A DNA stretch of 64,000 nucleotides. Origin: Candidatus Pelagibacter ubique HIMB140. Lineage in GTDB: Bacteria > Pseudomonadota > Alphaproteobacteria > Pelagibacterales > Pelagibacteraceae. Below the pieces are notes generated by a model. The model was not told the origin of the DNA. It saw only the letters and a program-made list of their open reading frames with translations, and did not search any database. Numbering within the stretch: the stretch's first letter is position 1; the number at the start of each line of letters is the position of its first letter. Below, in pieces: positions 28,001 through 37,114 of this stretch. The translations under genes were made by a program, and so were the position numbers. The stretch lies in contig NZ_LAMZ01000001.1 in NCBI RefSeq assembly GCF_025558165.1, positions 620,001 to 684,000 of the forward strand, in the 5' to 3' direction.

Positions 28001-30721
28001 TGAAGTTGCAGGACTCCAATTATCTGGTTTTCCAGAATGGACTAAAGTTAATACTCCAGTATAAGCATTCCAACCTAAGTAATCATCTGATGTATTATTA
28101 TCTGATGCAGAAGTGTTATCTGCAGTAATTGCTGAAGGATAATCTTCTGCACTTGTATCAATTTGCAATATATCCTCATAAACATCAGGATTATCATCAA
28201 GATCAAGATCATTTAAATCACCATCATTATTTCCATCTATAGCTGCAACATAAGTATCCGCCTCTATAGTAACTCGTGCCATACAAAAGTTTGTATCACT
28301 ATAATTTACTTCATCAGTATCATCTGTGTCACCATCTTGGTTAATATCATGCTCTAAGCTAAAATGATCATATCCACCATATTCAACCACGTAACCTGTA
28401 ATACAGTCTAATCCTCCAGAATTACAATTTGGAATTCTTCTTAAATCATTCCATCCACCATCAGTTCTGCTGTCCCTATTTATTTCCATATCGGCATAAG
28501 GTTCAGCTGCATTATTGGGTTCGTTTGTTTGCCAATTGGTATAAGAAACACTCATTCCCATTAATGGTCCAGACTCGGATTGCATGTTGGTAGCACCAAG
28601 TGTTGGGTCTCGCCAATCTGAATTAGAAAGCCATAAATAATGCTCGTCATCAGAACCGTCTAATCTTGCTCCATAATATACAGCTCTAGTTTCTCCGGCG
28701 GCTACATGAAAAGGAGTTACATCCGTGCATCCTGAATCTGTACTGTTATCGCACATAACAGCATCTTTAATAAATTCATTTTCAGCTGCACTTTCAATTG
28801 AAACCAGATATCCTCTCATACCACCGCATGTTGATTGTTCTGCCCTTCTCTTTGCTTCCCACCAATCAATAGAGTCGCCGTTGTATCCAAGATCGCTTGA
28901 AATGTTTGGTGCTGTTGAAAAATATTTGTAATAGTGACCGTAGCTATTATCCCCTGATGAAGATTTAAATTGAACTCCATCACATCCACTACCTAAAACT
29001 TCTGACCAATCATCTTCTTCAAAATCAGCATTTGCACTTTTTCCGTCATCTTTTTCTAAATAATAAAGTTTATCGTCATACTCTACACAATCACCCTCGT
29101 TGTAAGATGAAGAAGCACTAAAATCTGTAAAAGTAGTTGTGTTATTGCATTGCTCCATCGCTCTTTTGTAGACATAGAAATTGGTATTAGTGTTATCTTT
29201 AGTTTGAATATTAATGTCTCCATCAGTACCTAATTGACCAACATAAGTATTTAAAGGTGTGATCAATGGAGTGCCCTCTTGACCTGTAAGGTCATTTAAA
29301 TCTTCTGAAGTTAATGCTATTTTTCCATCTCCAACGTCACCTTTTTGAACTGGAGCACTCACAATTAATTCCAAAGGCACTATTTGGTTTTGTGGACCTT
29401 TTCCACATGACAAAATTTTGTAATAAACTAAATCTTCACCTGGAGGAATATTATAAACAGGAGTTGTATCATGATCTACTTCGATTTTATTATCATCTGG
29501 ATCTTCATAATCCTCTTTTGCCGTCTCCCATTTAGTTCCTTTAGTTCCAATTCCATAAATTGTTGCATCATTTTTTCTATCCGCTCCTCTAGAAGTATTA
29601 GAGTCTTTTGCGGTGTTACCAGAACCTTCATTAAATTTATAATATGAAACAAGGCCAGGTTCTGAACCTGATAATCTTCTTCTATTATTATTTGCAATAT
29701 CAGTACCTGTTCTAGAAATATTCCATATTCTCATTTCAGAAATATTTCCCTTCCAAGGGACACTTTGGATTTTTACATCTCCAGTTAAATAACTATTGGG
29801 AGAAAAACCATGAAGACCTTCACCAATTGCGAGTGGCCAATGGTCTCCTTCAGGAAGTGTTTCAGGTTGATTTGTGTATCCAGATTTTGCTCTAGCACCA
29901 ATATCTGCATTATAAGTTCCAACCAGTGTTCCATTTTGGTAAATTCTTACATTTCCAGTATCAGTCGAGCCAGGCGTTCCTCCATCCCAAACCCAGGCAA
30001 TGTGTGCCCATTTATCTTTAACAGGGGTACCTACAGTATTTCCTTCGCCTGCTAAAACTACTTCTCCTAATCTAGGTGACCAATCATCATCCAAAACTTT
30101 AAAGACCAAATCCCACTCTCTACCCCACTCAAAGGCGTGCATATTATATTCAGATCCTGTCTGTTTATTTTTGATCCACATTTCAATTGTGAACTGATCA
30201 GTTGGAAAATCCTTAAATTTTTCAACTAATGCAAACGATCTATCAGTATAGGTCGTATCTCTTTCAGTATTTGCTTTTGAGCCCTGTTCAGAAAAATAGA
30301 TTGATCTAATTACATCTGAATGTCTCATAACAAAAACTTCATAGGACATATCCTCAAATTTTTTGTCATCATTACCTAAGTCTGACGTAATTCTTTTTGC
30401 ATAAAAAATATCTTTACTTGAATTGGTGTATCCATGTCTATTCAGACATTTATTGTCGGAATTATCTACATGAAGAGAGTTTTTTATATCGACTAAAGAG
30501 AAACTATTTGAATTAAGTTGATCTGAAATCCATTTTTGACCCTCTTGTAAACCAGTCTCAGCTGCTAAATTTACTTGTTGCATAACTGAATTTCTTGAAA
30601 CACTTTTTAAATCATTGTCATAATAGAAAAACATTGCTCCTGTCATTATTGATAAAGCAGAAACGACAGCGATAACAAAAACTAAAACAAATCCTTTTTC
30701 TTTTTGATTTTTTAAGTTCAT
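25004..30721 (-). CDS. Giant PilX/GspK-position minor pilin with LamG and C-type lectin domains
   Basis: 1,905 residues, last gene of the pilus operon. The N-terminus is a prepilin signal cut after 'NQKEKG', then 'FVLVFVIAVVSALSIM'. It lacks Glu at mature position 5, as do GspK and PilX_N proteins that sit at pilus tips. Residues ~170-370 are a LamG/concanavalin-like domain ending 'GLVSYYKFNEGSGNTA'. A first C-type-lectin domain (~600-790) has 'TNWQTNEPNN' and 'GGWNDL'. A second (~1060-1480, with a large insert) has 'EDEPNN' and 'LTWNDL'. A third, degenerate one lies at ~1600-1780. Normal minor pilins have 150-300 residues. Likely a pilus-tip adhesin for glycans; processed by PilD. Confidence 0.85.
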   Translation of the reverse strand: MNLKNQKEKGFVLVFVIAVVSALSIMTGAMFFYYDNDLKSVSRNSVMQQVNLAAETGLQEGQKWISDQLNSNSFSLVDIKNSLHVDNSDNKCLNRHGYTNSSKDIFYAKRITSDLGNDDKKFEDMSYEVFVMRHSDVIRSIYFSEQGSKANTERDTTYTDRSFALVEKFKDFPTDQFTIEMWIKNKQTGSEYNMHAFEWGREWDLVFKVLDDDWSPRLGEVVLAGEGNTVGTPVKDKWAHIAWVWDGGTPGSTDTGNVRIYQNGTLVGTYNADIGARAKSGYTNQPETLPEGDHWPLAIGEGLHGFSPNSYLTGDVKIQSVPWKGNISEMRIWNISRTGTDIANNNRRRLSGSEPGLVSYYKFNEGSGNTAKDSNTSRGADRKNDATIYGIGTKGTKWETAKEDYEDPDDNKIEVDHDTTPVYNIPPGEDLVYYKILSCGKGPQNQIVPLELIVSAPVQKGDVGDGKIALTSEDLNDLTGQEGTPLITPLNTYVGQLGTDGDINIQTKDNTNTNFYVYKRAMEQCNNTTTFTDFSASSSYNEGDCVEYDDKLYYLEKDDGKSANADFEEDDWSEVLGSGCDGVQFKSSSGDNSYGHYYKYFSTAPNISSDLGYNGDSIDWWEAKRRAEQSTCGGMRGYLVSIESAAENEFIKDAVMCDNSTDSGCTDVTPFHVAAGETRAVYYGARLDGSDDEHYLWLSNSDWRDPTLGATNMQSESGPLMGMSVSYTNWQTNEPNNAAEPYADMEINRDSRTDGGWNDLRRIPNCNSGGLDCITGYVVEYGGYDHFSLEHDINQDGDTDDTDEVNYSDTNFCMARVTIEADTYVAAIDGNNDGDLNDLDLDDNPDVYEDILQIDTSAEDYPSAITADNTSASDNNTSDDYLGWNAYTGVLTLVHSGKPDNWSPATSYNANDFVWYNNRVWKNTSGSTITGGSSLDISETPTNFNPQVWTLYSGNESDAPCDDIDVWEQAFESVKYYNTLEPDAEDGDNPYAVEGTDGTDGTDPDADDVTTPSLGERTILFSLGPLHVNEHRDGYNHFYEFYEFPRRASSNANNDIFNDKNRRMNEGFSLARQLDYFGKSGYLATITSEEENDIVTDKAVGNGWMGGISSSDDQNSNADLNKCGGFRQRDNRAEATADFRALRDFENITMYRGGQSYGSSVNYLRNIVEKYRGTVSAITISSISKANPAVITTSSNHGLVHDDIIKIADISSSNQMNVDGMTQLGTGFYRVRVVSNTTFNLVDLDTRENINSTSFSNYTASTAQLWELEGIQNEFYRKETATISSSNNNPQSQSGIELFYKDPKIALETNAAITGNRTRTFFNASLSNVDDSVDNDECPFWRWVTGPEGMLWNARGLAFAPNRTASEDPSANQEEITLPKSGQPNRGEPDWTRANPSGQQIGEVFVDGMPFRNWSGEDEPNNVAGTEHGVHMLGTHFSESQQLTWNDLHNWNNGPDDSYSDYSIRGIIVEYGGMENDEDPIIRIATKRVIKLYDRRVSKAIVKIKTGSQSGDKLVAGTNELSALGLSATNNETATVTLTGDATCKNYLDLIKSMYFEHNASTAGTREIEVLIGDVKKPTNAEHYYQLNIKELNYNQANFQATYANLCGIQGYLANVTTTADLDALKELGVSNNKEAWVNGTDECQGGLYRSGFWRYTSGPWKDKEFWRVRINTSLTDDDLENEASCNQTTLRSSESSVRVGPFATANWMSSHPAADDNDYLTFKQTTSSSTTKIMTREGAASSDVEGYIVRFGGSVGDYTGAVIEEDDNNIAVVLGPVRAEVSFYNDGSENSIFISDEDTVKINTTGDNALTSGWSRSATFIGSSNSPLKITPPANTVPTIEEWRDELEKVYYQNTDTSDFTPGNRRIKVKLVYGDTTLNQEVGIVKAIGSRNAVTVTPISWNNR

Positions 30722-30727
30722 AATTTA

Positions 30728-33700
30728 TTAAGAATCACTCCATAGCTGTTGTCTATCAATATAGTTGTGAGAAGTTTTGCATCTATTTGAAAGCATTCCG
30801 ATTGTTACATCTTCTCCATCTACAGTTACTGTTTTTTCTGCAATTTTAACAGATGGTTGAACAGATCTTTCTGGAAAATCAAAAGTAATAACTGCTTCAT
30901 CTAAGTTACTTGTAAAAGGAACGGTTTGTCTTCTAAAAACTTTTTCACCTTCCTTTCCATAAATATATCCCTCTATAGTCATAGCAGCCTTAGTTTTGTA
31001 AACTGAAATATTTTCCATTGCTGTTTCAGAGCAGTCTACTCTATCAACATAAACTTTTTCTGTTGTGGCAAGTTGATTTCCTCTTAAGTCAGTTGCGATA
31101 ATTCTAACTGCAAAATATTTTTTATTAGCTGGTAAATTTGCCCATCTAATATCTGTGTCATCATTTAAAACTAGATAAAATTTATCATCTTTTTGATCTA
31201 TTCTAAATCTTGTTTCGTGATCGACGTCTTTATCTGAGTCGTCATTTGGTACTTCACCAAGATTAAATCTCACAAAATCATGTTCATCTGGCTCTTGTGC
31301 ATCGTCCCCTGTAGTTGTTACATAAATTTGACCAATTACTAAATCTTTGTTTGAATCTTCTGGCATATCAAAATTTGTCTTATCACTGATAACGGTTGTT
31401 CCGTCTGCTTCTTTAAAAGAAACACCAGATGGCGTTGTATTACCTATATTAAAACCAATATAAACTTTTTTAATATCAGAAATTCTAGTGTTCGATGTGT
31501 CTTCAGTTTGAACTGCGTAATAAAAAGAGTCTTCATGAGCTTCACCATCATCAAAACCAGTTGGTAATGTGTCGTACTTAAAAGAACCGTCTGCATAAAC
31601 ATGCATTTTTCCACCTGAGGCAGTTGTAGAAACTATTGCTCTTGCACCACTATAACTTGCTTTATTTCTAGTATCATACATCTCACCAATATTTGGTAGT
31701 TCACTATTGTTTGCCCAAACTGCAGTAACTGCTCTCCATGTTCCACTTAACCGACAATCCATTGTCCTATCAGAGCCATCAACACTTTGTGTTTTGTGTG
31801 TAGCAGTCTCGGCCAAATCTCCAGTTACGGTTCCAATCTGCGCACAACTGTTTGTGTCTGAATTAGCATCAACCAATACTTCTAGGTGTTCTCCCTGTGG
31901 ATCATAAGATTTGCTTAATAATCCATAAACTCTGTTTATAGTTTTGTAATCTTCATCCATGTAATAGTATAAATTCTGTGCTTTAGGCATTGGTTTGTTG
32001 GCTGCAGTTTTTGTAGGAACGTACCTTGGTAGTCTTGCAATCTGTATATTTGAATATCTATTGTCAGGTTGTGAAAAAGAAACGATTGCAACTGAACCTC
32101 TTTGAAATCTTTTAAAATTTGCTTTTTTTAAATCATCTCTATCTTGGCTTCTCCCGGGTAAAGCAACTTCTGTTCCCGAGTCCGCTTCTGAATATGGAAA
32201 TGTAGATGAAGTATGGTCTTTTAAAGTTCCAGTACTATCAAAACGATAATCAAAAGCAGTAAATCTTTGACTTAATGTATTCGATAGATGTGGTTTATTT
32301 TCAATATTTGCTCTAAATTTATTTGGATGAAATGTCATGGTGATAGTGTTTTTTACACCGGTGTTTCTTCCCCAACTACAGTTCCATCTATGCGTAGCTC
32401 CGGGGTTGTAACTTATTCTAGAAAATGATCTTCCGCGGCTACTACAATTTCTAAAACCAGTATTTGTTGGTCTAGTATTATCAAATCTTGCAAATAATCT
32501 ATCATAACCCAAGGTATTATAATTCATTTGTTGAGAGCTGCTTGGAGTTGACCAACCAGTTAAATGACTCATATTTGCATGTGAAAGATAAGATCCCTCT
32601 GATTTTCCACAATTCCTTGTATGGCTAAATTCATAACCTTTAAAATGATGTAAATGTATTGCTGATTGATTGCCTCTAGCTCCCCACCATGACCACAAAT
32701 ACATATCATAAGTCATATCCGCAGGTTCTCCCCACCAACTGTTTTTCTCTGAAGCAGACAAACTATCCCATTCGGCCTTATCAATTCCTCTAAGAGAGTT
32801 TTTTAATTTTGTATCAAAATCACTACCTCCACCTAATCTTTCGTAATCAATTCCAGCACACGCTCTTATTTTTCCATCAGGCCATTTTTTTTGAACTACA
32901 CTTGGTCTTTGATATCCAGCAGCAAAACCTAACATATCATCATCCATCCAAGCGTTCATTTGTGGATTGCAGTCTGGATAACCACCTGAACATATCATTC
33001 CTTTCAAAACAAAAGAATCATATTGATCAGTTGATACTAAAAATGAAGGAGATGCTAAGTTTTGTTGTATGTAAAAGGATCTTCCATCATCAGTTAAATC
33101 ATAATTTGGTCCTCCGTTATAACTTGAAGAACCTCTGCTCTCATAGTTATCTTTTCCATAAGTAAACCCTTTGGGTTCCCAGGTATGAAGATTGATATCT
33201 GAAAATTGTGGAGCTTCAAACTTCATAACTCTGATAGTATAGTCTTTATAAGCTTCATTTTGATCTTCCCAGCCATCTCCGTCACAATTAGTGTCTAAAT
33301 CAGCTTTCAATCTTATGTTAAAATCTTGATATCCATCAGAATTAAAACTGTAACCTGTATCAGTTTTGTTTAAGTCTCCAGAAATTGTAATAGTTCCATT
33401 CCATTCACCATCGTCTGCTACATTATCATTATCAAGATCGTCATAACCAGAAGTTGCCGTTAAACCTGGTGGAATAGTCGTATCAGCACTAACTGTTACT
33501 AACTTTAACCTCATTTCACTATGAGTAACGTCCGGGATCCCTGTTACCTCTGGTGGTTTTTCAGTTCTGAAAACAATATCATCGTGAGTTCTATTTAAAG
33601 CTGTTGTGCCAACTTTTTCACCTTGATGTAAAACTATTACATCATCATTAGTTACAAAATTAGATAACTGAATGTCTCTAGTTAAATTGTTTGAACATTG

Positions 33701-34423
33701 AGCTTTTAAACTACCTGTAAATGGTATTACAGGATCTCTATTTTCATGCAAATCTTCCTCATCATAAACATAAAATGTAGACCCTCCAAAATTAAGATTT
33801 CTCATATAAGCGGAGGCAGTATAAGTTTCAGATACTTTTTCATCTACAGATTCTAATTGTACCTCAAAGTCAATATGTTTACTTCTAAGTCTAATTTTAA
33901 ATTCATCAAAAAATTGCGCTACAGGCATCCAATCAACATCAACTACAGTGTTAGAGTCGCTCTCGTCACAATTATTAGTGTTCCAAATTTTCTTCTTTAG
34001 AACTGTTTTTTCAGTTTCTGGTGAGTAAGGTATTTGTAATTCATATTTAATTAATTTTCTTCTAATGGTGCCGTCGTTTTCTTGTGTATCAAAACAAAAT
34101 AAAACCTTTTCTCCATACTCTGTATCATCAGCAACCTCTGTTTCATCATCATCATCATTCAACACTTTTACTGGTTCTTGGACTTCACCAAGCGAACTAT
34201 CAGGATGTTTATACCCAGCCATTTTGCTATCGTATTGCAACATATGAAGTGCAAAACGAGCCTCTTGCTTCATATTGTTATGATTAATTTGTCTGACAAA
34301 TGTTCCCTGAAAATTACTATAAATTGTATAAGTAGCTCCCATAACAATTGTTGAGACAACTACAGCAACTAATGCTTCTGCAAGAGATAATCCTTTTTGA
34401 GTAACAAATTTTTTTAAATTCAT
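30728..34423 (-). CDS. Giant PilW/GspJ-position minor pilin with VCBS/cadherin-like modules
   Basis: 1,231 residues. The prepilin signal is cut after 'FVTQKG'; the mature start 'LSLAEALVAVVVSTIVM' keeps Glu5. Residues ~30-240 resemble PilW. The middle (~380-760) is rich in Trp, His and Cys and is not recognised. Residues ~870-1000 resemble a VCBS-type beta unit ('YADGSFKYDTLPTGFDDG'), and ~1005-1130 a cadherin-like unit ('YFAVRIIATDLRGNQLATTE'). PilW is normally ~200-350 residues, so most of this protein is added cargo. It lies 6 bases before the lectin pilin gene and 1 base after the PilV-like gene. Probably a tip-complex subunit exposed with the lectin pilin. Confidence 0.8.
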   Translation of the reverse strand: MNLKKFVTQKGLSLAEALVAVVVSTIVMGATYTIYSNFQGTFVRQINHNNMKQEARFALHMLQYDSKMAGYKHPDSSLGEVQEPVKVLNDDDDETEVADDTEYGEKVLFCFDTQENDGTIRRKLIKYELQIPYSPETEKTVLKKKIWNTNNCDESDSNTVVDVDWMPVAQFFDEFKIRLRSKHIDFEVQLESVDEKVSETYTASAYMRNLNFGGSTFYVYDEEDLHENRDPVIPFTGSLKAQCSNNLTRDIQLSNFVTNDDVIVLHQGEKVGTTALNRTHDDIVFRTEKPPEVTGIPDVTHSEMRLKLVTVSADTTIPPGLTATSGYDDLDNDNVADDGEWNGTITISGDLNKTDTGYSFNSDGYQDFNIRLKADLDTNCDGDGWEDQNEAYKDYTIRVMKFEAPQFSDINLHTWEPKGFTYGKDNYESRGSSSYNGGPNYDLTDDGRSFYIQQNLASPSFLVSTDQYDSFVLKGMICSGGYPDCNPQMNAWMDDDMLGFAAGYQRPSVVQKKWPDGKIRACAGIDYERLGGGSDFDTKLKNSLRGIDKAEWDSLSASEKNSWWGEPADMTYDMYLWSWWGARGNQSAIHLHHFKGYEFSHTRNCGKSEGSYLSHANMSHLTGWSTPSSSQQMNYNTLGYDRLFARFDNTRPTNTGFRNCSSRGRSFSRISYNPGATHRWNCSWGRNTGVKNTITMTFHPNKFRANIENKPHLSNTLSQRFTAFDYRFDSTGTLKDHTSSTFPYSEADSGTEVALPGRSQDRDDLKKANFKRFQRGSVAIVSFSQPDNRYSNIQIARLPRYVPTKTAANKPMPKAQNLYYYMDEDYKTINRVYGLLSKSYDPQGEHLEVLVDANSDTNSCAQIGTVTGDLAETATHKTQSVDGSDRTMDCRLSGTWRAVTAVWANNSELPNIGEMYDTRNKASYSGARAIVSTTASGGKMHVYADGSFKYDTLPTGFDDGEAHEDSFYYAVQTEDTSNTRISDIKKVYIGFNIGNTTPSGVSFKEADGTTVISDKTNFDMPEDSNKDLVIGQIYVTTTGDDAQEPDEHDFVRFNLGEVPNDDSDKDVDHETRFRIDQKDDKFYLVLNDDTDIRWANLPANKKYFAVRIIATDLRGNQLATTEKVYVDRVDCSETAMENISVYKTKAAMTIEGYIYGKEGEKVFRRQTVPFTSNLDEAVITFDFPERSVQPSVKIAEKTVTVDGEDVTIGMLSNRCKTSHNYIDRQQLWSDS

Positions 34424-34424
34424 T

Positions 34425-35240
34425 TTAAGTTCCAGCTAAAAATAGTCTTCTAAATTTTTCTTCAATTTTGTCTTGTTTAATAATTATTGTTACTTGTTTT
34501 TTTTTGACAGTTTCATAAACATCAACACCACCCTCTTGATCTGTAACTCCATCGTTATCTTTATCAACAGGTACATCTTTTTCTATTTCTTCAATTTCAA
34601 GCAATCTCTTATCCCCAGTTCTTGCAGGACCAAGATGTTTCTTTAGCAGAGCTCCCCAATTATCTAAATCGGCCAAAACTTTTTGGTTGGTTATTGTTGC
34701 TTTATATGTTGAATCTTCAAACTTTGTCATATCCAGATCATCATAAGGATCTAAACTACCTTCAGCATTAGATATAAAAGTAATTGGTGCATTTTTTGTT
34801 GCATCTGATGCCATGTTTTTGTTAGGTGTATCATCAGGAACATCTGATCTTTCTAATGATAGTGTAGTGTTGTTGTCATCATCAAATTCAGTTGAATCTG
34901 TAATTTCATACTTGCCACCAACTCCTTCAATAATAATTTGGTCACCATCTCCTGGTAATTGTGCTAGACCTTTTACCTTCAGTGAAGCACCTGCGGTTGT
35001 ATCAGCAAAAACTCTTGGGTTTCCATATTGTGCAGCTACAGGATTGTAAACAGCCGCAAGTTCCTCAAACATTAATTCTACCGCATAAGCAGCTTTGTCA
35101 AACTTTCGTAAGTTTGCAAAATCTCTTTCTTGATAAGATTGTAATGTCATAAATACAGTTATAGCTACACCTAAAACACCTGCGGCGGTCATCCCCTCAA
35201 CCAATGAAACTCCTTTTTGAAATTTGTATTTAATGTTCAT
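34425..35240 (-). CDS. PilV/GspI-position minor pilin
   Basis: 271 residues. The prepilin signal 'KYKFQK|GVSLVEGMTAAGV' has the cleavage Gly and Glu5 of the mature chain. A ~25-residue hydrophobic helix follows, then a soluble beta-rich domain with two acidic segments, one resembling a calcium-binding loop ('DKDNDGVTDQ'). It occupies the second place in a fimT-pilV-pilW-pilX (GspH-I-J-K) series, which forms the initiating tip complex in type IV pili and type II secretion. Its start overlaps the stop of the upstream FimT-like gene by one base. Confidence 0.78.
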   Translation of the reverse strand: MNIKYKFQKGVSLVEGMTAAGVLGVAITVFMTLQSYQERDFANLRKFDKAAYAVELMFEELAAVYNPVAAQYGNPRVFADTTAGASLKVKGLAQLPGDGDQIIIEGVGGKYEITDSTEFDDDNNTTLSLERSDVPDDTPNKNMASDATKNAPITFISNAEGSLDPYDDLDMTKFEDSTYKATITNQKVLADLDNWGALLKKHLGPARTGDKRLLEIEEIEKDVPVDKDNDGVTDQEGGVDVYETVKKKQVTIIIKQDKIEEKFRRLFLAGT

Positions 35241-35815
35241 TACATTCTTGTCCCATTATTAAAAAAGCCTGTTTCATAAGTGTGTAAGTACTCTTTTTTT
35301 CCTCCTGCATTCGAAGAAGATTGCATCTCTCCTCTAGCATTTTCAGGTGATGATCCATCAGGTAAAAAACAAAAAAAATTATCTGAGGCAGAAACTTTAG
35401 TGCAGTTTCCAGTTGTAGATGTACATCTACTAATTGTCATATGCTCGAGTTTTTTTGTTAAGTCTGCAAGCTTCGTTCCTTTATCGTTTGTACCATCAAA
35501 ATCAGAACATTTAGTAGCTGTAGATTTGTGATACTCTACATTGTATCTATTCAAGCCTTGTGCCTGCCATACTTCTAAATCTGCAGTAGTGTTAGTGGTA
35601 TCATTTACAATTCTTATTGTGTATGCATTTCCATCTTCCAACGAAAGTTGTCTAACATAATTTATCTGACCTCTAATTGTTGCAAGGTCAGTTTCATAAT
35701 TTTCTTGATCACCAAAGTTGTCAATAGCTGGAAATCCTACAGCACCTATAATTGATATGATACCAATAGTGGTCATTAACTCTAAAAGACTGAAGCCTTT
35801 TTCTTTTTTCTTCAT
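35240..35815 (-). CDS. FimT/GspH-like minor pilin
   Basis: 191 residues. The signal 'MKKKEKGFSLLELMTTIGI' is a textbook class III prepilin signal, with cleavage after Gly7 and Glu at mature position 5. The segment 'RGQINYVRQLSLEDGNAYTIRI' matches the GspH/FimT family after the helix. Four Cys lie in the C-terminal half. FimT proteins are minor pilins, and some bind DNA in naturally competent species, but that is not shown here. It follows pilC by 6 bases and leads the minor-pilin set. Confidence 0.85.
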   Translation of the reverse strand: MKKKEKGFSLLELMTTIGIISIIGAVGFPAIDNFGDQENYETDLATIRGQINYVRQLSLEDGNAYTIRIVNDTTNTTADLEVWQAQGLNRYNVEYHKSTATKCSDFDGTNDKGTKLADLTKKLEHMTISRCTSTTGNCTKVSASDNFFCFLPDGSSPENARGEMQSSSNAGGKKEYLHTYETGFFNNGTRM

Positions 35816-35821
35816 TGAGAT

Positions 35822-37111
35822 TTATCCTACAGCTTGACCAATACTGAAAATTGGCATGTATAAAGCAATCATTAGAACACCTATAATTGCACCAATTATA
35901 ACGATCATCAATGGTTCAATAATTGAAGAAAGAGCCGCAACAACACCATCAAATTCTTCTTCATAATATGTTGCAATTGACTGGAACATTTCTTCCATAT
36001 TTCCTGTCCGTTCTCCAACAGCTGTTAGCTGGGAAAGCGCTGGTGGGAATATGTGCTCTTCTTTTTTTAATAACTCAGACAAAGTTTGTCCTGTTACTAT
36101 CTGCCTACCAATTCTTTCCAGTGCATAAATAAAGACAAGATTGGTCGTAACAGATTTTGAAATCTTTATTGTGTCGATAATACTTACACCAGCTCTAGTT
36201 AGATTTGCCATAATCATACACATCCTAGAAACCGTTGCCTTAACAATTAAATCTCCAAATAATGGAAATTTTAAAAATCTTTTATGCATCACATGTCTAA
36301 AACTCTCAATATTTTTATACATAAAGTTATATGTGACCCTAATAATTATTATTATTCCAACTATTTTCATTATGTTTGTTGGGTTAGCGATAAATCTACT
36401 AGCATTAACGATAACTAATGTTGCTGCTGGAAGTTGAACACCCATTGAGCCATACATTTTTTCAAAAACTGGAACAACTTTCCATAACATGAAAATTGTA
36501 ATGACTGTTGCAACAGTTAAAAGCATTATTGGGTAAAATAATGCACTCTTAATTCCTGATTTTATTTTAGCGTTCTTTTCTAACAACTCTACCAGTTTAA
36601 TTAAAAATTCATCCAACTTACCACTAGCCTCACCTGCAGATATCATATTCAAATAAATATTATCAAAAACTTTTGGATGCTTAGCAAATGCATCCGTTAA
36701 ATTCATACCTCCATTTAAATCTTTTATTATTGCATGAGCAGTCATTTTCATTTTCATATGTACCGTTTGATCTCTGATCATTCTTATAGACTCAAGTATA
36801 GGAAGACCTGCTTTAATCATGGTCGAAACCTTTTTGGTAAACTGTAATAATTCTTTTTGAGGAACCGTGGCCCATGGACCAAAATTTAAATAAATATTTC
36901 CTTTTGCAAAAATAATTGGAGCGTTACTTATTGGAATATCATCTAGTGATGGAGGTCCTTTTGCTTCTGACTTGCCGTTCCCTTTTTTGATTGAGGTTAC
37001 AATTATTTTCTTTTTCCTAAGTTCTAGAGCAGCTTTTTTTGGATCGGATGCAGAAATTACACCAGTAATTTTTTTTCCAGCTTGAACACCGGCGTATTGA
37101 AATGTTGCCAT
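35822..37111 (-). CDS. pilC: Type IV pilus inner-membrane platform protein PilC (GspF family)
   Basis: 429 residues with the usual duplicated GspF domain. The first copy starts near residue 87 ('LLQFTKKVSTMIKAGLPILESI') and the second near 290 ('RMCMIMANLTRAGVSIIDTI'), each followed by membrane helices. A ~60-residue cytosolic domain precedes them, as in PilC. The protein is the rotor/platform on which the extension and retraction ATPases act. It sits directly after pilB (3 bases) and before the minor pilins. Length and motifs are normal for the family. Confidence 0.95.
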   Translation of the reverse strand: MATFQYAGVQAGKKITGVISASDPKKAALELRKKKIIVTSIKKGNGKSEAKGPPSLDDIPISNAPIIFAKGNIYLNFGPWATVPQKELLQFTKKVSTMIKAGLPILESIRMIRDQTVHMKMKMTAHAIIKDLNGGMNLTDAFAKHPKVFDNIYLNMISAGEASGKLDEFLIKLVELLEKNAKIKSGIKSALFYPIMLLTVATVITIFMLWKVVPVFEKMYGSMGVQLPAATLVIVNASRFIANPTNIMKIVGIIIIIRVTYNFMYKNIESFRHVMHKRFLKFPLFGDLIVKATVSRMCMIMANLTRAGVSIIDTIKISKSVTTNLVFIYALERIGRQIVTGQTLSELLKKEEHIFPPALSQLTAVGERTGNMEEMFQSIATYYEEEFDGVVAALSSIIEPLMIVIIGAIIGVLMIALYMPIFSIGQAVG

Positions 37112-37114
37112 AAA

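Noticed and set aside
26422-30197. Open frames on both strands within the lectin pilin gene
   Set aside because: All lie inside one continuous 1,905-codon frame with recognisable domains; they lack signals and family features.
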